Shown one piece after another: positions 16,268-24,049 of a DNA stretch of 31,430 bases. A program made the translations under genes and the position numbers. The notes beneath the pieces were generated by a model. That model saw only the letters and a program-made list of their open reading frames with translations, was not told the origin of the DNA and ran no database searches. The stretch is from RBG-16-66-20 sp038040245 (GTDB lineage: Bacteria; Pseudomonadota; Gammaproteobacteria; Burkholderiales; SG8-39): NCBI GenBank assembly GCA_038040245.1, contig JBBPIU010000026.1:1-31430 (forward strand), given 5' to 3'. Numbering within the stretch: the stretch's first letter is position 1; every line of letters begins with the position of its first letter.

Positions 16268-18763
16268 TTACTTCTTGTTCTTCGCCGCCTTCGCTTCAGC
16301 AGCGCGGCGGTCTTTTTCTTCACGCTCGATCTTTTTCGCCAGTTCCTTCTCGGCTTTCTCGCGGGCACGGGCTTCCTCCGCGAGTTTCTCGTTCACGTCA
16401 GCGACTTCGCCCGCCAGGTCTTCGAGGCGCTTCAAGAGCGGCGCCATCGTCGCTTCGGCCTTTCTCGATTCCTCGGAGGCATGCTTCTGCGCATCGGCCT
16501 CGATGCGAGCGACCTCGACCTTGGTGTCGTTCTCCCGGTTGATCTCCAACGTCCGGTTTGCCAGCTTGATCTGCGATTGCGAAAGCTCACCCTGAAGGCC
16601 GACCATCTGCTCGGTGACGCGCTCGACCTCGGCGACCGCCTCAGATTGCACCTGGCGAACGGCGTCTTCCATCTTTTTCGCCAGTTCCGGGTTGCCGCCG
16701 GTGCGCAGGACCTCCGCCTCCGCCATTACCTTCTCGGCTTCGGCGTTCAGCTTCTTCGCCTTGGCCTGCAACTCCGCGATGATCGCCGCGGCCTGTGCCT
16801 GCTGCTGCGCGAACATCGCCTGCTGCGCCGCCCGCTGTTGCTCCATCGCCGCCATTTCCTCTGGCGTCGGCTTCTTGTTCGGATCTGGCTCCCCGGTAAG
16901 GCGCCTGATCTCCGACACGATTTCGTCCTTGTTCGGCATGTCGGAGAAATCGTAGGCCAGCCGCAGGATCCGCAGCGCCATGTCGGGCGGCATCTTCGCG
17001 GCGAGCGCCATCATGTTCTCGAACATCGACTGGCGCAGCGTGCCGTGATAGTCCTGCTCGCTCATCACGAAGTCAGCTTCGTTCGCCGTAATGTCGTTGA
17101 TCCAGCGCACCGAGCCATCGGGCTGTACTTCCGGCCGATTGATATGCAGCCACTCGACCGGCCCCTTCGATTCCGTCAGCCGGATGACCTTCGGTTCGGA
17201 GTAGAACTGCTCCACGTTCGACAACTGCTTTTCACCCTGGCACTGCATGGCGTAGCGGTGGTTGTCGAAGAACGTGGTGGTCTGCACCGATCCCTGAACC
17301 TGCAGCGCCTTGATCGCCTCGCCCGACATGCCGGCGTTGCTCTGGCGCCCTTGGTTCTCGTTGTTGACGCCGCTGGTCTGCTGGATCTTCGTCGCGTCCA
17401 TGACGAACATATCCATGTGCCCCTTCGCCATCTCGGTGTCGCGCTTCGCCTCGAGCTCCTTGCCCTTGCGCCGGATGATGACACCGTCAGGCCGATCGGC
17501 TTCGGCCCTGGCCTCGTCCCAATCCTCGACCGCGCCTTCCTCTCCCCACAGTTGGTTGGTGGACATGACGAACTGCGACTTCGAGGCACGCTTATTCATG
17601 TCCTCCTGAATGTCGCGCACCCGGCGGATCGCGCCGTACACCATGCCGTCGCGTCCCCGGCGGAAGCCCCAAACCGGCGTGAACGGAAACTTGTTGTGCC
17701 GGTAGGGACTCTTGCCCTGGTCAACCAGGTCCTTTTCCGTCATCACAGCGTAGTTCATGCGCATCATCACGGCATCGACGAGACCGATCATCTGGTCATC
17801 GCGCGCCTTCTTCATGCCAGGATGGTTCTCGTCGAACACCTTGCCGTCGAACGGATCGCCGGCGCACATCTGGCATTTCGTCGGCACCTTGTACCAGCAC
17901 TCGATCAGCTTGACGCGGCGCCGGCGCGAGCCGACGAGGAAAGGATCTCCGGTGTAGGTGCGGCGCGTGAACGCCTGGCCATTGCGGTCCGAGGCCTGGA
18001 AGTGCTGGCCCATGTAGTAGAAATCGTCGTCGTCACCATCGAGCTGATGGTGTACCGCCGCCTTGCGCAGTTGCGTCGCGCGCGTGGGGAACATGGCGAT
18101 GGCAATGTCCAGATCGACCCACCGCCACCGATATAGGTAACGCCCATCCTTCAGGTCGAGCTCTTGAGCGCACGAATCCCACAGCACGTTGCGCCAGGAC
18201 TCGTAGCGGGAGTAAAGAATGTCCTCGGTCGGATCATTTCTGGCGCCGTCTTCGAGCCAGCCAATCCCCACCTTCACCGCGTCATCGAAGGCGCGCGAGC
18301 GGGCAAACGGAACCTTGTTGATGTCGCTGACGTACTTCAGCACCTTCGTCTTGATGTCGGCGCCAACCACGTCATCCGGTGTGCGCGGCAGCACCTTCCA
18401 GTCCATGCGGGTGCGGCGCTCGGTGCCGCATATCCAGTCCACCATCGGCGCGGTTTCGTTGTAGACGATCGCGGCCTGGCCGCGCGATTCGACCTCCGCC
18501 GCGTCCTCGTCGGCCCACTGGATGTTGTCGTAGAAGTCGTGGTCGATCGCCATCTGATAGCGATTGACCGATTGCTTCTCGCGTTCCTCGAAGTACCAGG
18601 ACTGGAGCCGGCGCAGGAGGCGCAGATTGTCCTCGGATTCGAGCGGGTACCCGGGCTTCTCGGCCGCTGCGTCGTCGCCGGCGCCGAGATTGTCTTCGTC
18701 CAGCCACAACTCTTCCGTGTGCGGTTTCTTCTTCGCTCTCGATGGGCTGAGTTGCTCGGCCAT
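16268..18763 (-). CDS. portal protein, P22-like, with long C-terminal coiled coil
   Basis: 831 aa. Residues about 40-600 match the P22-type portal pattern: LRLLRRLQSWYFEEREKQSVNRYQMAIDHDFYDNIQWA, GQAAIVYNETAPMVDWICGTERRTRMDWKVLP, GWLEDGARNDPTEDILYSRYESWRNVLWDS, YRHNKFPFTPVWGFRRGRDGMVYGAIRRVRDIQEDMNKR. This forms the dodecameric ring through which DNA is packaged. Residues about 640-831 are an extended coiled coil rich in Ala, Gln, Glu and Lys, like the helical barrel that points into the head in P22 but here ending in a very basic tail. A CQMCAGD pair occurs near residue 292. The start overlaps the preceding stop by one base. Confidence 0.9.
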   Translation of the reverse strand: MAEQLSPSRAKKKPHTEELWLDEDNLGAGDDAAAEKPGYPLESEDNLRLLRRLQSWYFEEREKQSVNRYQMAIDHDFYDNIQWADEDAAEVESRGQAAIVYNETAPMVDWICGTERRTRMDWKVLPRTPDDVVGADIKTKVLKYVSDINKVPFARSRAFDDAVKVGIGWLEDGARNDPTEDILYSRYESWRNVLWDSCAQELDLKDGRYLYRWRWVDLDIAIAMFPTRATQLRKAAVHHQLDGDDDDFYYMGQHFQASDRNGQAFTRRTYTGDPFLVGSRRRRVKLIECWYKVPTKCQMCAGDPFDGKVFDENHPGMKKARDDQMIGLVDAVMMRMNYAVMTEKDLVDQGKSPYRHNKFPFTPVWGFRRGRDGMVYGAIRRVRDIQEDMNKRASKSQFVMSTNQLWGEEGAVEDWDEARAEADRPDGVIIRRKGKELEAKRDTEMAKGHMDMFVMDATKIQQTSGVNNENQGRQSNAGMSGEAIKALQVQGSVQTTTFFDNHRYAMQCQGEKQLSNVEQFYSEPKVIRLTESKGPVEWLHINRPEVQPDGSVRWINDITANEADFVMSEQDYHGTLRQSMFENMMALAAKMPPDMALRILRLAYDFSDMPNKDEIVSEIRRLTGEPDPNKKPTPEEMAAMEQQRAAQQAMFAQQQAQAAAIIAELQAKAKKLNAEAEKVMAEAEVLRTGGNPELAKKMEDAVRQVQSEAVAEVERVTEQMVGLQGELSQSQIKLANRTLEINRENDTKVEVARIEADAQKHASEESRKAEATMAPLLKRLEDLAGEVADVNEKLAEEARAREKAEKELAKKIEREEKDRRAAEAKAAKNKK

Positions 18764-19212
18764 CAGATGTCCCTCGTCGCCACGTTCTTGCCACGGATGA
18801 TGAGCGAGGCCTCGCCAATGGGCTTGCGCTGCCCCTCGGGCCGGTCCTCCGGGCGCTCGGGCGGCAGGCGCACCAGGTCAACGAGCCCCTCGGCGATGAT
18901 GGTGGCGATGCGCACGATGGTCGACTTGGTCGTGTCCATTTGCATGATGACCGCCGCCGCCTGCGCTTGCTGCATCAGGTAGAGCGGGCCGCATTGGAGC
19001 TTGCCGTCCTTGTCGTACCAATCTTGGCGCGGGTTATCGGGGTTGTAGCGCCACGCTGCGGAATCGCACACGATGAACGCGCCAGGGCGCAGCTTCTTCT
19101 CGCGGGGCCACAACGCCATCGCGCGCTCGCCGTTGATGTACTGATAGCTCGCCACGATGTCGCCGTGGACGCGCTGGAAGCGAGCGTACTTGCCGCCGAT
19201 CAGGATAGGCAT
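18763..19212 (-). CDS. conserved phage protein upstream of the portal gene
   Basis: 149 aa. It is not assigned to a named family. The N-terminal half is rich in aromatic residues (GKYARFQRVHGDIVASYQYINGERAMALWPREKKLRPGAFIVCDSAAWRYNPD), looking like a small beta fold. The middle is helical (YLMQQAQAAAVIMQMDTTKSTIVRIATIIAEGLVDLVRLPPERPEDRPEG). It shares one base with the portal start and follows a 95-aa gene by 1 nt. It is probably a packaging or head-assembly accessory. Confidence 0.6.
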   Translation of the reverse strand: MPILIGGKYARFQRVHGDIVASYQYINGERAMALWPREKKLRPGAFIVCDSAAWRYNPDNPRQDWYDKDGKLQCGPLYLMQQAQAAAVIMQMDTTKSTIVRIATIIAEGLVDLVRLPPERPEDRPEGQRKPIGEASLIIRGKNVATRDI

Positions 19213-19213
19213 A

Positions 19214-19501
19214 TCAGGAATCCACCTGAGTCCTCGGCTTGCCGCCGATCGCCCGCGACACGATCACCGCTTTCGCGCACTCCAAGATGAAAGTCTGCAT
19301 CGCAGCCGAGCCCTCGGCGTTCGAGCGGAAGCCGAACTGACCATCGGCGCCCTGGTACACGATCACGATGTTCACGGGATTGATCACACCCGCCACGCAC
19401 TCGGCGACAAAATCCGCCATCTCGCCGCGGCACGTCATCACCGCCTTCGGCAATGGCGCCGGTTGATCTACCTGCGGTTCGCTTCCGTTCACGCCAGACA
19501 T
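19214..19501 (-). CDS. small phage protein in the packaging cassette
   Basis: 95 aa. The N-terminus is polar and Pro-rich; the remainder (EMADFVAECVAGVINPVNIVIVYQGADGQFGFRSNAEGSAAMQTFILECAKAVIVSRAI) alternates helix and strand with three Cys residues. No family is recognised. A ribosome site GGAG lies 5 nt before ATG. Tightly packed with its neighbours. Confidence 0.6.
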   Translation of the reverse strand: MSGVNGSEPQVDQPAPLPKAVMTCRGEMADFVAECVAGVINPVNIVIVYQGADGQFGFRSNAEGSAAMQTFILECAKAVIVSRAIGGKPRTQVDS

Positions 19502-19511
19502 TTCCGCTCCT

Positions 19512-19850
19512 TCACAAGTAGTAACTGCGCGCTCTGCGTGGGGGCTTGTCGCGCTTGGGCTTCTCTTTCCACCCCATCAGCTTGCGGCACTGCTGCTGAA
19601 GCAGCAAAGCAGCGTCCTCGATGCCGCTACGGTCAACCGTGTCATCAAGCATGTCCACACAGCGAGAAAGCACCGCTTTCGCCGCATCCACGCTCACCAC
19701 CGCCTGCTGCGCGTTAGATAGCGATAGAGCAAATCGCTCGCGGCCAATATAAAAAACAGGCAGCTTGATCTTGCGGCCCTGGTAGCTGGTGTGCGTGTCC
19801 TTGAACCGGCCCTCTGGTTTCGCGTCGGCATCCTCAACACGGAACTTCAT
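19512..19850 (-). CDS. small basic phage protein after the terminase gene
   Basis: 112 aa. The start at MKFRVEDADAKPEGRF, 2 nt after the terminase stop, is chosen; the longer open frame lies wholly inside the terminase gene. The beta-rich N-terminus (HTSYQGRKIKLPVFYIGRERFALSLSN) is followed by a helix (AAKAVLSRCVDMLDDTVDRSGIEDAALLLQQQCRKLMGW) and a very basic C-terminal tail (KEKPKRDKPPRRARSYYL) that could bind DNA or RNA. Function unknown. Confidence 0.65.
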   Translation of the reverse strand: MKFRVEDADAKPEGRFKDTHTSYQGRKIKLPVFYIGRERFALSLSNAQQAVVSVDAAKAVLSRCVDMLDDTVDRSGIEDAALLLQQQCRKLMGWKEKPKRDKPPRRARSYYL

Positions 19851-19852
19851 GG

Positions 19853-21193
19853 CTATACCGTCCTTGCCGAGCGATGGTCCCTGCGCTTGAACGAAGCGCC
19901 GCCAACAGGTTCCCATCCCTGCGCGAACTGCCTGAAGGCGTCGGCATAATTGCTCGACCAATCGTGCTTCGGGTGCTGGCGGAAGGTCTGCGCCTTCTCG
20001 TCGTACTCTTTGTGGTACTGCGATAGCGCGTCCAGGCCTGGCTCACACCCCTCAGCATCAAACCAGCACTGCGACAGTTTCCCTCGCGTCAGGTCTATTC
20101 CGACCATCACGTCTTCAATCCTCGGTACCACGACGATGTCGCGCATCCCCATCGCCTCGAATAACTCCCTCGTATTCCTGCCGTCCTTGTTCGCCAGAGA
20201 ATTCAGCGTCTTCGTTTCAGCGTCGTGCGGCATGAAGTGCCGCCCATAAACGTAGCCGCGCTTCGCCGCATGCAGTTGCAGGTAGCTGAAATAGTGCGAC
20301 GGCGCTTCGCCGCTGTTCTCGTAGGCCAACAGGAACCTGTGCTGCACCCCGACGCGCTGGTGGAACCAGATCGCGGTGGTGTCGTTCGCGCCGAGATCCC
20401 AAAACGTGTTGACCGGCACACCATCGGCATGCGGAACCTTTGTAATGCGTCCATCCTTCAGTGCCGCCGCGAGCACCTTACCGTAGTAGGCACCCTCGAC
20501 GCTGCCCTCGAACGAGCAGAAGTATTCCTGCTCGATCATCTCGTCCGACATTCCGCTCTTGCGCTCGTCCTCGATCACAGACATGGGGATGAGCCCGGTG
20601 TCCTTGATCGTCAGAATCTCAGCGAACCAGCCCTCTTCCAAGAGCCGCTTCGCAATCTCGAACATGCGCTTGCCGTGGTTCTTGCCGCGCGGCGTGTAGA
20701 TGAAGATCACCCAGCCGCCGTTCTCCGCCAGGATCGGCCTGATGTAGTCCCAGGCCGCCGGCTTCGCCACTGAATACTCAGACATCACCACGCCGACCGG
20801 ATTGGCACCGACCAGCGAGTTGTAGTTGTCACTGCCGACCACTTGCCACACTGAGCCGGTGTCCAGGCGAATCTGCATCTCCTGGTTGTTCGTCCCGGCT
20901 CTGATGCTTTTCGGGAAGGCTTGGTCAATTACTCGGCGCCCTTCGCTGTCAATGGCGTCCCATATCACCTTCCGGCCCTGCGCTGCCTCGGGGAGCATGT
21001 GCCAGTACGTGCCGACACGGGCGAACATGGATCTAGCCGTCCAGTTCACCGCAGTTGAGTCCTTCCCGGCCCGCCGATGCCACACCGCGACGGCGCGTTT
21101 ACCGCCACCTTCGAGATAGTTCCAGAGCCGCCGCTGGTGCCGGCGCGGCATCCAGTCGTGCGGTATCTCGATGTTGTCGCCTTCAACTGGCAT
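19853..21193 (-). CDS. terL: terminase large subunit
   Basis: 446 aa. This is the packaging motor: an ATPase followed by a headful or end-making nuclease. Walker A is WHRRAGKDS (38-46). Walker B is VGVVMSEY (133-140) with Glu139 as catalytic acid. The ATPase coupling segment FIYTPRGKNHGK is at 164-175. The RNase H-like nuclease has DLGANDTTA (266-274), HDAETKT (323-329, Asp324) and an acidic NYADAF near the C-terminus. The length is normal for the family. It overlaps the preceding small gene by 11 nt. Confidence 0.9.
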   Translation of the reverse strand: MPVEGDNIEIPHDWMPRRHQRRLWNYLEGGGKRAVAVWHRRAGKDSTAVNWTARSMFARVGTYWHMLPEAAQGRKVIWDAIDSEGRRVIDQAFPKSIRAGTNNQEMQIRLDTGSVWQVVGSDNYNSLVGANPVGVVMSEYSVAKPAAWDYIRPILAENGGWVIFIYTPRGKNHGKRMFEIAKRLLEEGWFAEILTIKDTGLIPMSVIEDERKSGMSDEMIEQEYFCSFEGSVEGAYYGKVLAAALKDGRITKVPHADGVPVNTFWDLGANDTTAIWFHQRVGVQHRFLLAYENSGEAPSHYFSYLQLHAAKRGYVYGRHFMPHDAETKTLNSLANKDGRNTRELFEAMGMRDIVVVPRIEDVMVGIDLTRGKLSQCWFDAEGCEPGLDALSQYHKEYDEKAQTFRQHPKHDWSSNYADAFRQFAQGWEPVGGASFKRRDHRSARTV

Positions 21194-21509
21194 CGGGGAA
21201 CGTCATGGCCTTAACCGTGACGGTGGTCTTGCCTTTGATCGTGGTGTCCACCGCAGCCAACGCCGGCTTCTCGAACTTAATCGCCTTGCCAGCCGCGTCG
21301 ATGCGCACGGCCTCCTTCTTCTTCGGGTTTTTATAGACCGTCATCAGGTAGTCGTGCGCGTCACCCTTGAACGCGCCCTTGCCGATAGCCGTCTCGATCT
21401 TTTTCGCCGCCTCCTTCTTCGCGGCCTCGAGCTCTCGGGTGCGCTTGTTCTTCGAGCCCTTCTTGCGCCCGCCGCGCCGCTCGCCAGGTTTTGCTCCACC
21501 ACGACTCAT
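21183..21509 (-). CDS. putative terminase small subunit
   Basis: 108 aa. The N-terminus GGAKPGERRGGRKKGSKNKRTRELE is the basic, Gly-rich opening shared by many small phage proteins placed just before the large terminase and often annotated as small terminase or DUF5681-like. The rest is a Lys/Ala helix (AAKKEAAKKIETAIGKGAFKGDAHDYLMTVYKNP) and a beta-rich end. It overlaps the large terminase by 11 nt. The call depends mostly on position; it is shorter than classic small terminases. Confidence 0.55.
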   Translation of the reverse strand: MSRGGAKPGERRGGRKKGSKNKRTRELEAAKKEAAKKIETAIGKGAFKGDAHDYLMTVYKNPKKKEAVRIDAAGKAIKFEKPALAAVDTTIKGKTTVTVKAMTFPDAS

Positions 21510-21596
21510 TGGCTATTTATGGCTAATTTAGTAAAAGAATCAGCGGTGTCGCCATCAAGTCGCCGAATGTCGCGTGTACCCACGCGCTGCTCATCT

Positions 21597-22136
21597 TCAC
21601 TGCGCCCATATCGTCCCCGCCATGTTTTTGTGCTGCTCTCGGTGACACGGCTTGCAAAGCGCGACACCATTGGTGACATCGAGTCGCAAGGCTGGCGCCA
21701 ACGCCCACGGAATGATGTGATGCGCGTGTAATCCCTCCACAGCACCACAGGCCCGGCACCTTTTCTGACCCCGCTTTACAACTGTGGTGCGCCATGCGCG
21801 AGCCTCCGGCGCGTGGCGATCCACCAAGGCCCCGAACAACTCCGGGTCTTCCACCCCCCAACCCGGAGCCATCGTATCGAGCAGCAACTTCCCGGCCATC
21901 ATCTGATACGGGAAAAGACCGCGCCGCCGAAGACGGCGTCCCCACCTTTCCACGAAGGCGTGTCGTTTGGCCACGGTGCGTGGCCTCGGCACTTCCCCGG
22001 TCCAGTGTGGAATCATCTGAAACAGCGTCGCGCATGCGTGTAGCTTCGCCAGCATGAAGCCTTCAAACAACCGGACCCGCAGAGCCTGGTCAGTCCTTGA
22101 CCTCTCTGCTAATTCGTCCCACTGCTGCGGTGTCAT
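21597..22136 (-). CDS. HNH endonuclease
   Basis: 179 aa, start at MTPQQWDELAERS, 2 nt after the spanin-like gene; the frame is open further upstream only across that gene. The C-terminal HNH domain has CRAC (127-130), the HH pair with LHAHHIIPW (139-140), Asn156 in DVTNGVALC, and CKPCHREQH (161-169): a complete Zn-ribbon ββα-metal site. The N-terminal 110 residues are helical and basic, possibly DNA-binding. HNH proteins beside terminase genes help cut concatemers in HK97-like phages, a likely role here. Its family could also include homing nucleases. Confidence 0.85.
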   Translation of the reverse strand: MTPQQWDELAERSRTDQALRVRLFEGFMLAKLHACATLFQMIPHWTGEVPRPRTVAKRHAFVERWGRRLRRRGLFPYQMMAGKLLLDTMAPGWGVEDPELFGALVDRHAPEARAWRTTVVKRGQKRCRACGAVEGLHAHHIIPWALAPALRLDVTNGVALCKPCHREQHKNMAGTIWAQ

Positions 22137-22138
22137 AT

Positions 22139-22426
22139 TCAGGTGAGGACGCCGCGGCAGTCCACGCCCGGCCCCCAGGCCGCGTTGAGCCTGGCTGCCA
22201 CCGTTGCATTGTTCGTGCGCTGCTTGGCGAAGTGGTCCTGCACGATCTTCAGGTTTTGCTCGGCCTGTTTCGTCAGGCTCGCATCCCATCGCCAGCCCTG
22301 CACAGTCCAGCCAGCAGCGAAACCGCCGAGCAGCACCACCAGCAGGGTGCCCCACACCCACGGATTGAGGAACGCCGGCAGCACAGAAAATAAACTCGGC
22401 ACGAAGCGTGCGATCCAGCCCATCAT
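22139..22426 (-). CDS. Rz-like inner-membrane spanin candidate
   Basis: 95 aa, start at MMGWIARFVPSLF; the ATGA overlap with the preceding gene supports it. One strong hydrophobic segment (about 20-40, NPWVWGTLLVVLLGGFAAGWTVQGW) near the N-terminus is followed by a short periplasmic helix (DASLTKQAEQNLKIVQDHFAKQRTNN). This is the layout of an i-spanin, which joins inner and outer membranes during lysis, but it is shorter than Rz of lambda. No outer-membrane lipoprotein partner, holin or endolysin was found in this window. It could also be another small phage membrane protein. Confidence 0.5.
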   Translation of the reverse strand: MMGWIARFVPSLFSVLPAFLNPWVWGTLLVVLLGGFAAGWTVQGWRWDASLTKQAEQNLKIVQDHFAKQRTNNATVAARLNAAWGPGVDCRGVLT

Positions 22427-22692
22427 GTTGGAGCCCTCTCGTAGCGGTAATGCCGGCGAGCGCCGGTGCGCACCAGCTTCTTCGCGTTCGTCATGTTCCA
22501 CAGCGTCACGGTGGCCTCCGCCCCACTTATGGACAGGGCCTCTTGAATCTCGACGTTCGACACCGCTCTTCCACACCTATCAATCAACTCCAGGACCTCG
22601 GCCTGCAGCCACGCCTTCGTTCTTTTCGCCGACGGCGCTTCGAGCTCCGCCAAGCGCATCCGATATTCGCCGATCAGCTGCCCGAGATTCAC
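22423..22692 (-). CDS. first late gene: small winged-helix-like protein
   Basis: 89 aa, GTG start with GAGGGA 9 nt upstream. The C-terminal part (AWLQAEVLELIDRCGRAVSNVEIQEALSISGAEATVTLWNMTNAKKLVRTGARRHYRYERA) reads as a helix-turn-helix with a wing: helix, SNVEIQEAL turn, recognition helix ending NMTNAKKLV and a basic strand pair. It could bind DNA as a local regulator. It is the first gene after the intrinsic terminator at 22761-22790 and overlaps the spanin-like gene by 4 nt. Function unproven. Confidence 0.6.
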   Translation of the reverse strand: MNLGQLIGEYRMRLAELEAPSAKRTKAWLQAEVLELIDRCGRAVSNVEIQEALSISGAEATVTLWNMTNAKKLVRTGARRHYRYERAPT

Positions 22693-22760
22693 TGTCTAGA
22701 ATCCCTCGACGCCGCCTTTTTATCAGGCGACTCAGGCAGCATCAGATCGAGCATGGAACC

Positions 22761-22790
22761 TCAAAAAGAAAACGCCCCGGAAGGGGCGTT
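22761..22790 (-). terminator. intrinsic terminator before the late genes
   Basis: On the minus strand an 8-bp perfect stem AACGCCCC-TTCC-GGGGCGTT is followed by TTCTTTTT. The T-run is on the minus strand only, so it ends leftward transcription about 70 nt before the first late gene. Confidence 0.8.
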
Positions 22791-23046
22791 GTACTTCGGT
22801 TCAGCGGCGGCACCGGCAACGAGGCCTTGGGGATCGCTCCCCTGGTCAATCGTTATCGCCGGTGCCGACGCTTACTAGAAAGCCGCTTTGATTCGGATTC
22901 ACCGTGGGGCCGACAACCCCTATCCCCTTGCGTTCAGCGGAACACGCGAACCGCCGTTGGCTGCGACCGGGGAGAGCCGTCGCGGTCGACCTGTTTGTGC
23001 AGGCGTGTCCAACCTGGACGCACCGCCGCACCCTATCGAATTGCTT
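22791..23046 (-). ncRNA. structured leader RNA candidate ahead of the late terminator
   Basis: About 255 nt with no convincing gene on either strand. Its last part folds strongly: CGGCACCGGC (22808-22817) pairs with GCCGGTGCCG (22858-22867), extended by AACG/CGTT across a 3-nt bulge, and an inner hairpin GGGGA-TCGC-TCCCC (22829-22842) sits in the loop. With a possible promoter upstream and a terminator downstream, a leader transcript of about 270 nt is inferred, comparable in place to lambda 6S RNA. Confidence 0.45.
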
Positions 23047-23073
23047 TCTATAGCGGTTCCCGACCACGGTCAA
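23047..23073 (-). promoter_or_regulatory. possible late promoter
   Basis: On the minus strand TTGACC (23068-23073) is followed after 15 nt by TATAGA (23047-23052). The boxes are good but the spacing is shorter than the usual 17. An imperfect dyad (GGTTGACC...GGTCGGGAACC) overlaps it and could be an operator. Confidence 0.4.
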
Positions 23074-23102
23074 CCCAAAATCCCCCGCTACGGAATCGGG
23101 TT

Positions 23103-23150
23103 GCGTTCCAGATTCAGCGTAACGGCGCTCAACTCGCCTGACTGGAACGC
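23103..23150. repeat. inverted repeat between divergent promoters
   Basis: GCGTTCCAG (23103-23111) and CTGGAACGC (23142-23150) are perfect 9-bp arms with a 30-bp gap, lying between the possible late promoter and the promoter of the PIN cassette. It may be a regulator site or an RNA stem. No protein is assigned. Confidence 0.55.
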
Positions 23151-23196
23151 CTAAAATCGTAGAAGGACAACGGATGCGGACCGCGCCGAGCACGCT

Positions 23197-23225
23197 TTGC
23201 GCGGAATAGAAGGAAAGCGTCTAAT
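23197..23225 (+). promoter_or_regulatory. promoter candidate of the PIN-domain cassette
   Basis: TTGCGC (23197-23202), a 17-nt spacer and TCTAAT (23220-23225, five of six consensus bases) on the plus strand, about 50 nt before the GTG of the first cassette gene. A short stem GGAC-TCTG-GTCC (23232-23243) lies at the expected start of the RNA. Confidence 0.5.
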
Positions 23226-23278
23226 GTATCGGGACTCTGGTCCTTACTAAGCCGTTTCAACACTTGCGGGGCATTGCT

Positions 23279-24049
23279 GTGGCGGATAAAGAAACCGAGT
23301 ACAAGTTCAAGATCGACGTCTTTACTCCGAAGACGATCCCGATGTTGCGCCTCGGTGAATATATGGCTGAGCTTGCCAAGCTTTTGGCGAACACCACTAG
23401 CGTTCACTTCGATCGTCTAGAGGAAAGCAGTTGCGTCCTCGTCTCGAAAATAGAATGGGAAGCGGCTCCCAAAGTCAGGAGCCGTATCGAAAGCATAAAG
23501 AGATCGGAAGCGGCTGACGACGCGACCGAGGCAGTCGCGCGCCTCAATGTGATGCTGCGTGAAGACAACGCTGTTGGAAAATTGCTTCAAGACGACAACG
23601 GAAAACTAGCCGAGATTCTTCACTTCCCCGGCAGAGAGATTCCAAAGCCGGAGCAAATCGGTCCGTTCAGTGAACAGGCTACGATCAAGGCGCAGCTTTA
23701 CAGAATTGGGGGCCGCGACGATACGGCCCATGCTCAGCTTATGGATTCGGCCGGGCGTCAGTGGAATGGCAAGCTAACCAAAGAGCAAGCGGCAAAGATG
23801 GCGGCCGCTGGTGGAGAGGGACTATACAAATGGTTCCTCGTTAACGGAAGTGCCAGATGGCTACGCACGGAAGAGAACGAATGGAAGCTGGTGGACTTCC
23901 ACATCAACGATTTCAAATTGCTACAAGATGCTTCGCTTGAAGAAGATATAGCGGCGCTCCGAGGTATCAAGGGCAACCAATGGGGCGATGTAGCGGATCC
24001 ATCGGGAGCTATAAAAGAATCGCGTAGTGATGACGACGAGGTCCACTAA
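23279..24049 (+). CDS. unrecognised protein coupled to a PIN-domain nuclease
   Basis: 256 aa. The GTG at 23279 (then ADKETEYKFKID) is preferred; a TTG 15 nt upstream is in frame but lacks a ribosome site. The N-terminus alternates strands and helices (YKFKIDVFTPKTIPMLRLGEYMAELAKLLANTTSVHFDRLEESSCVLVSKIEW), followed by a charged helical part and a beta-rich middle (AQLYRIGGRDDTAHAQLMDSAGRQWNGKLT; WFLVNGSARWLRTEENEWKLVDFHIND). The end is acidic (ESRSDDDEVH). No HTH, membrane segment or nuclease motif is seen. Its stop shares a base with the ATG of the PIN gene (TAATG). It is AT-richer than the flanking phage genes and opposes their direction, typical of a transferred moron. It may control, dock or guide the nuclease. 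Confidence 0.8.
   Translation: MADKETEYKFKIDVFTPKTIPMLRLGEYMAELAKLLANTTSVHFDRLEESSCVLVSKIEWEAAPKVRSRIESIKRSEAADDATEAVARLNVMLREDNAVGKLLQDDNGKLAEILHFPGREIPKPEQIGPFSEQATIKAQLYRIGGRDDTAHAQLMDSAGRQWNGKLTKEQAAKMAAAGGEGLYKWFLVNGSARWLRTEENEWKLVDFHINDFKLLQDASLEEDIAALRGIKGNQWGDVADPSGAIKESRSDDDEVH

Noticed and set aside
15863..18136. Long plus-strand open frame of 757 codons opposite scaffold and portal
   Set aside because: It is antisense to two well-supported genes; its Ser/Ala- and Arg/Leu/His-rich product is typical of reading the opposite strand of GC-rich DNA, with no domain.
22139..22361. Embedded outer spanin (Rz1) in another frame of the spanin-like gene
   Set aside because: The alternative frame has Cys residues but no signal peptide-like hydrophobic run or proper lipobox.
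22846..23193. Open frames on both strands between the late terminator and the PIN cassette
   Set aside because: Neither product has plausible composition or a ribosome site, and the stretch holds promoter and RNA-structure signals instead.
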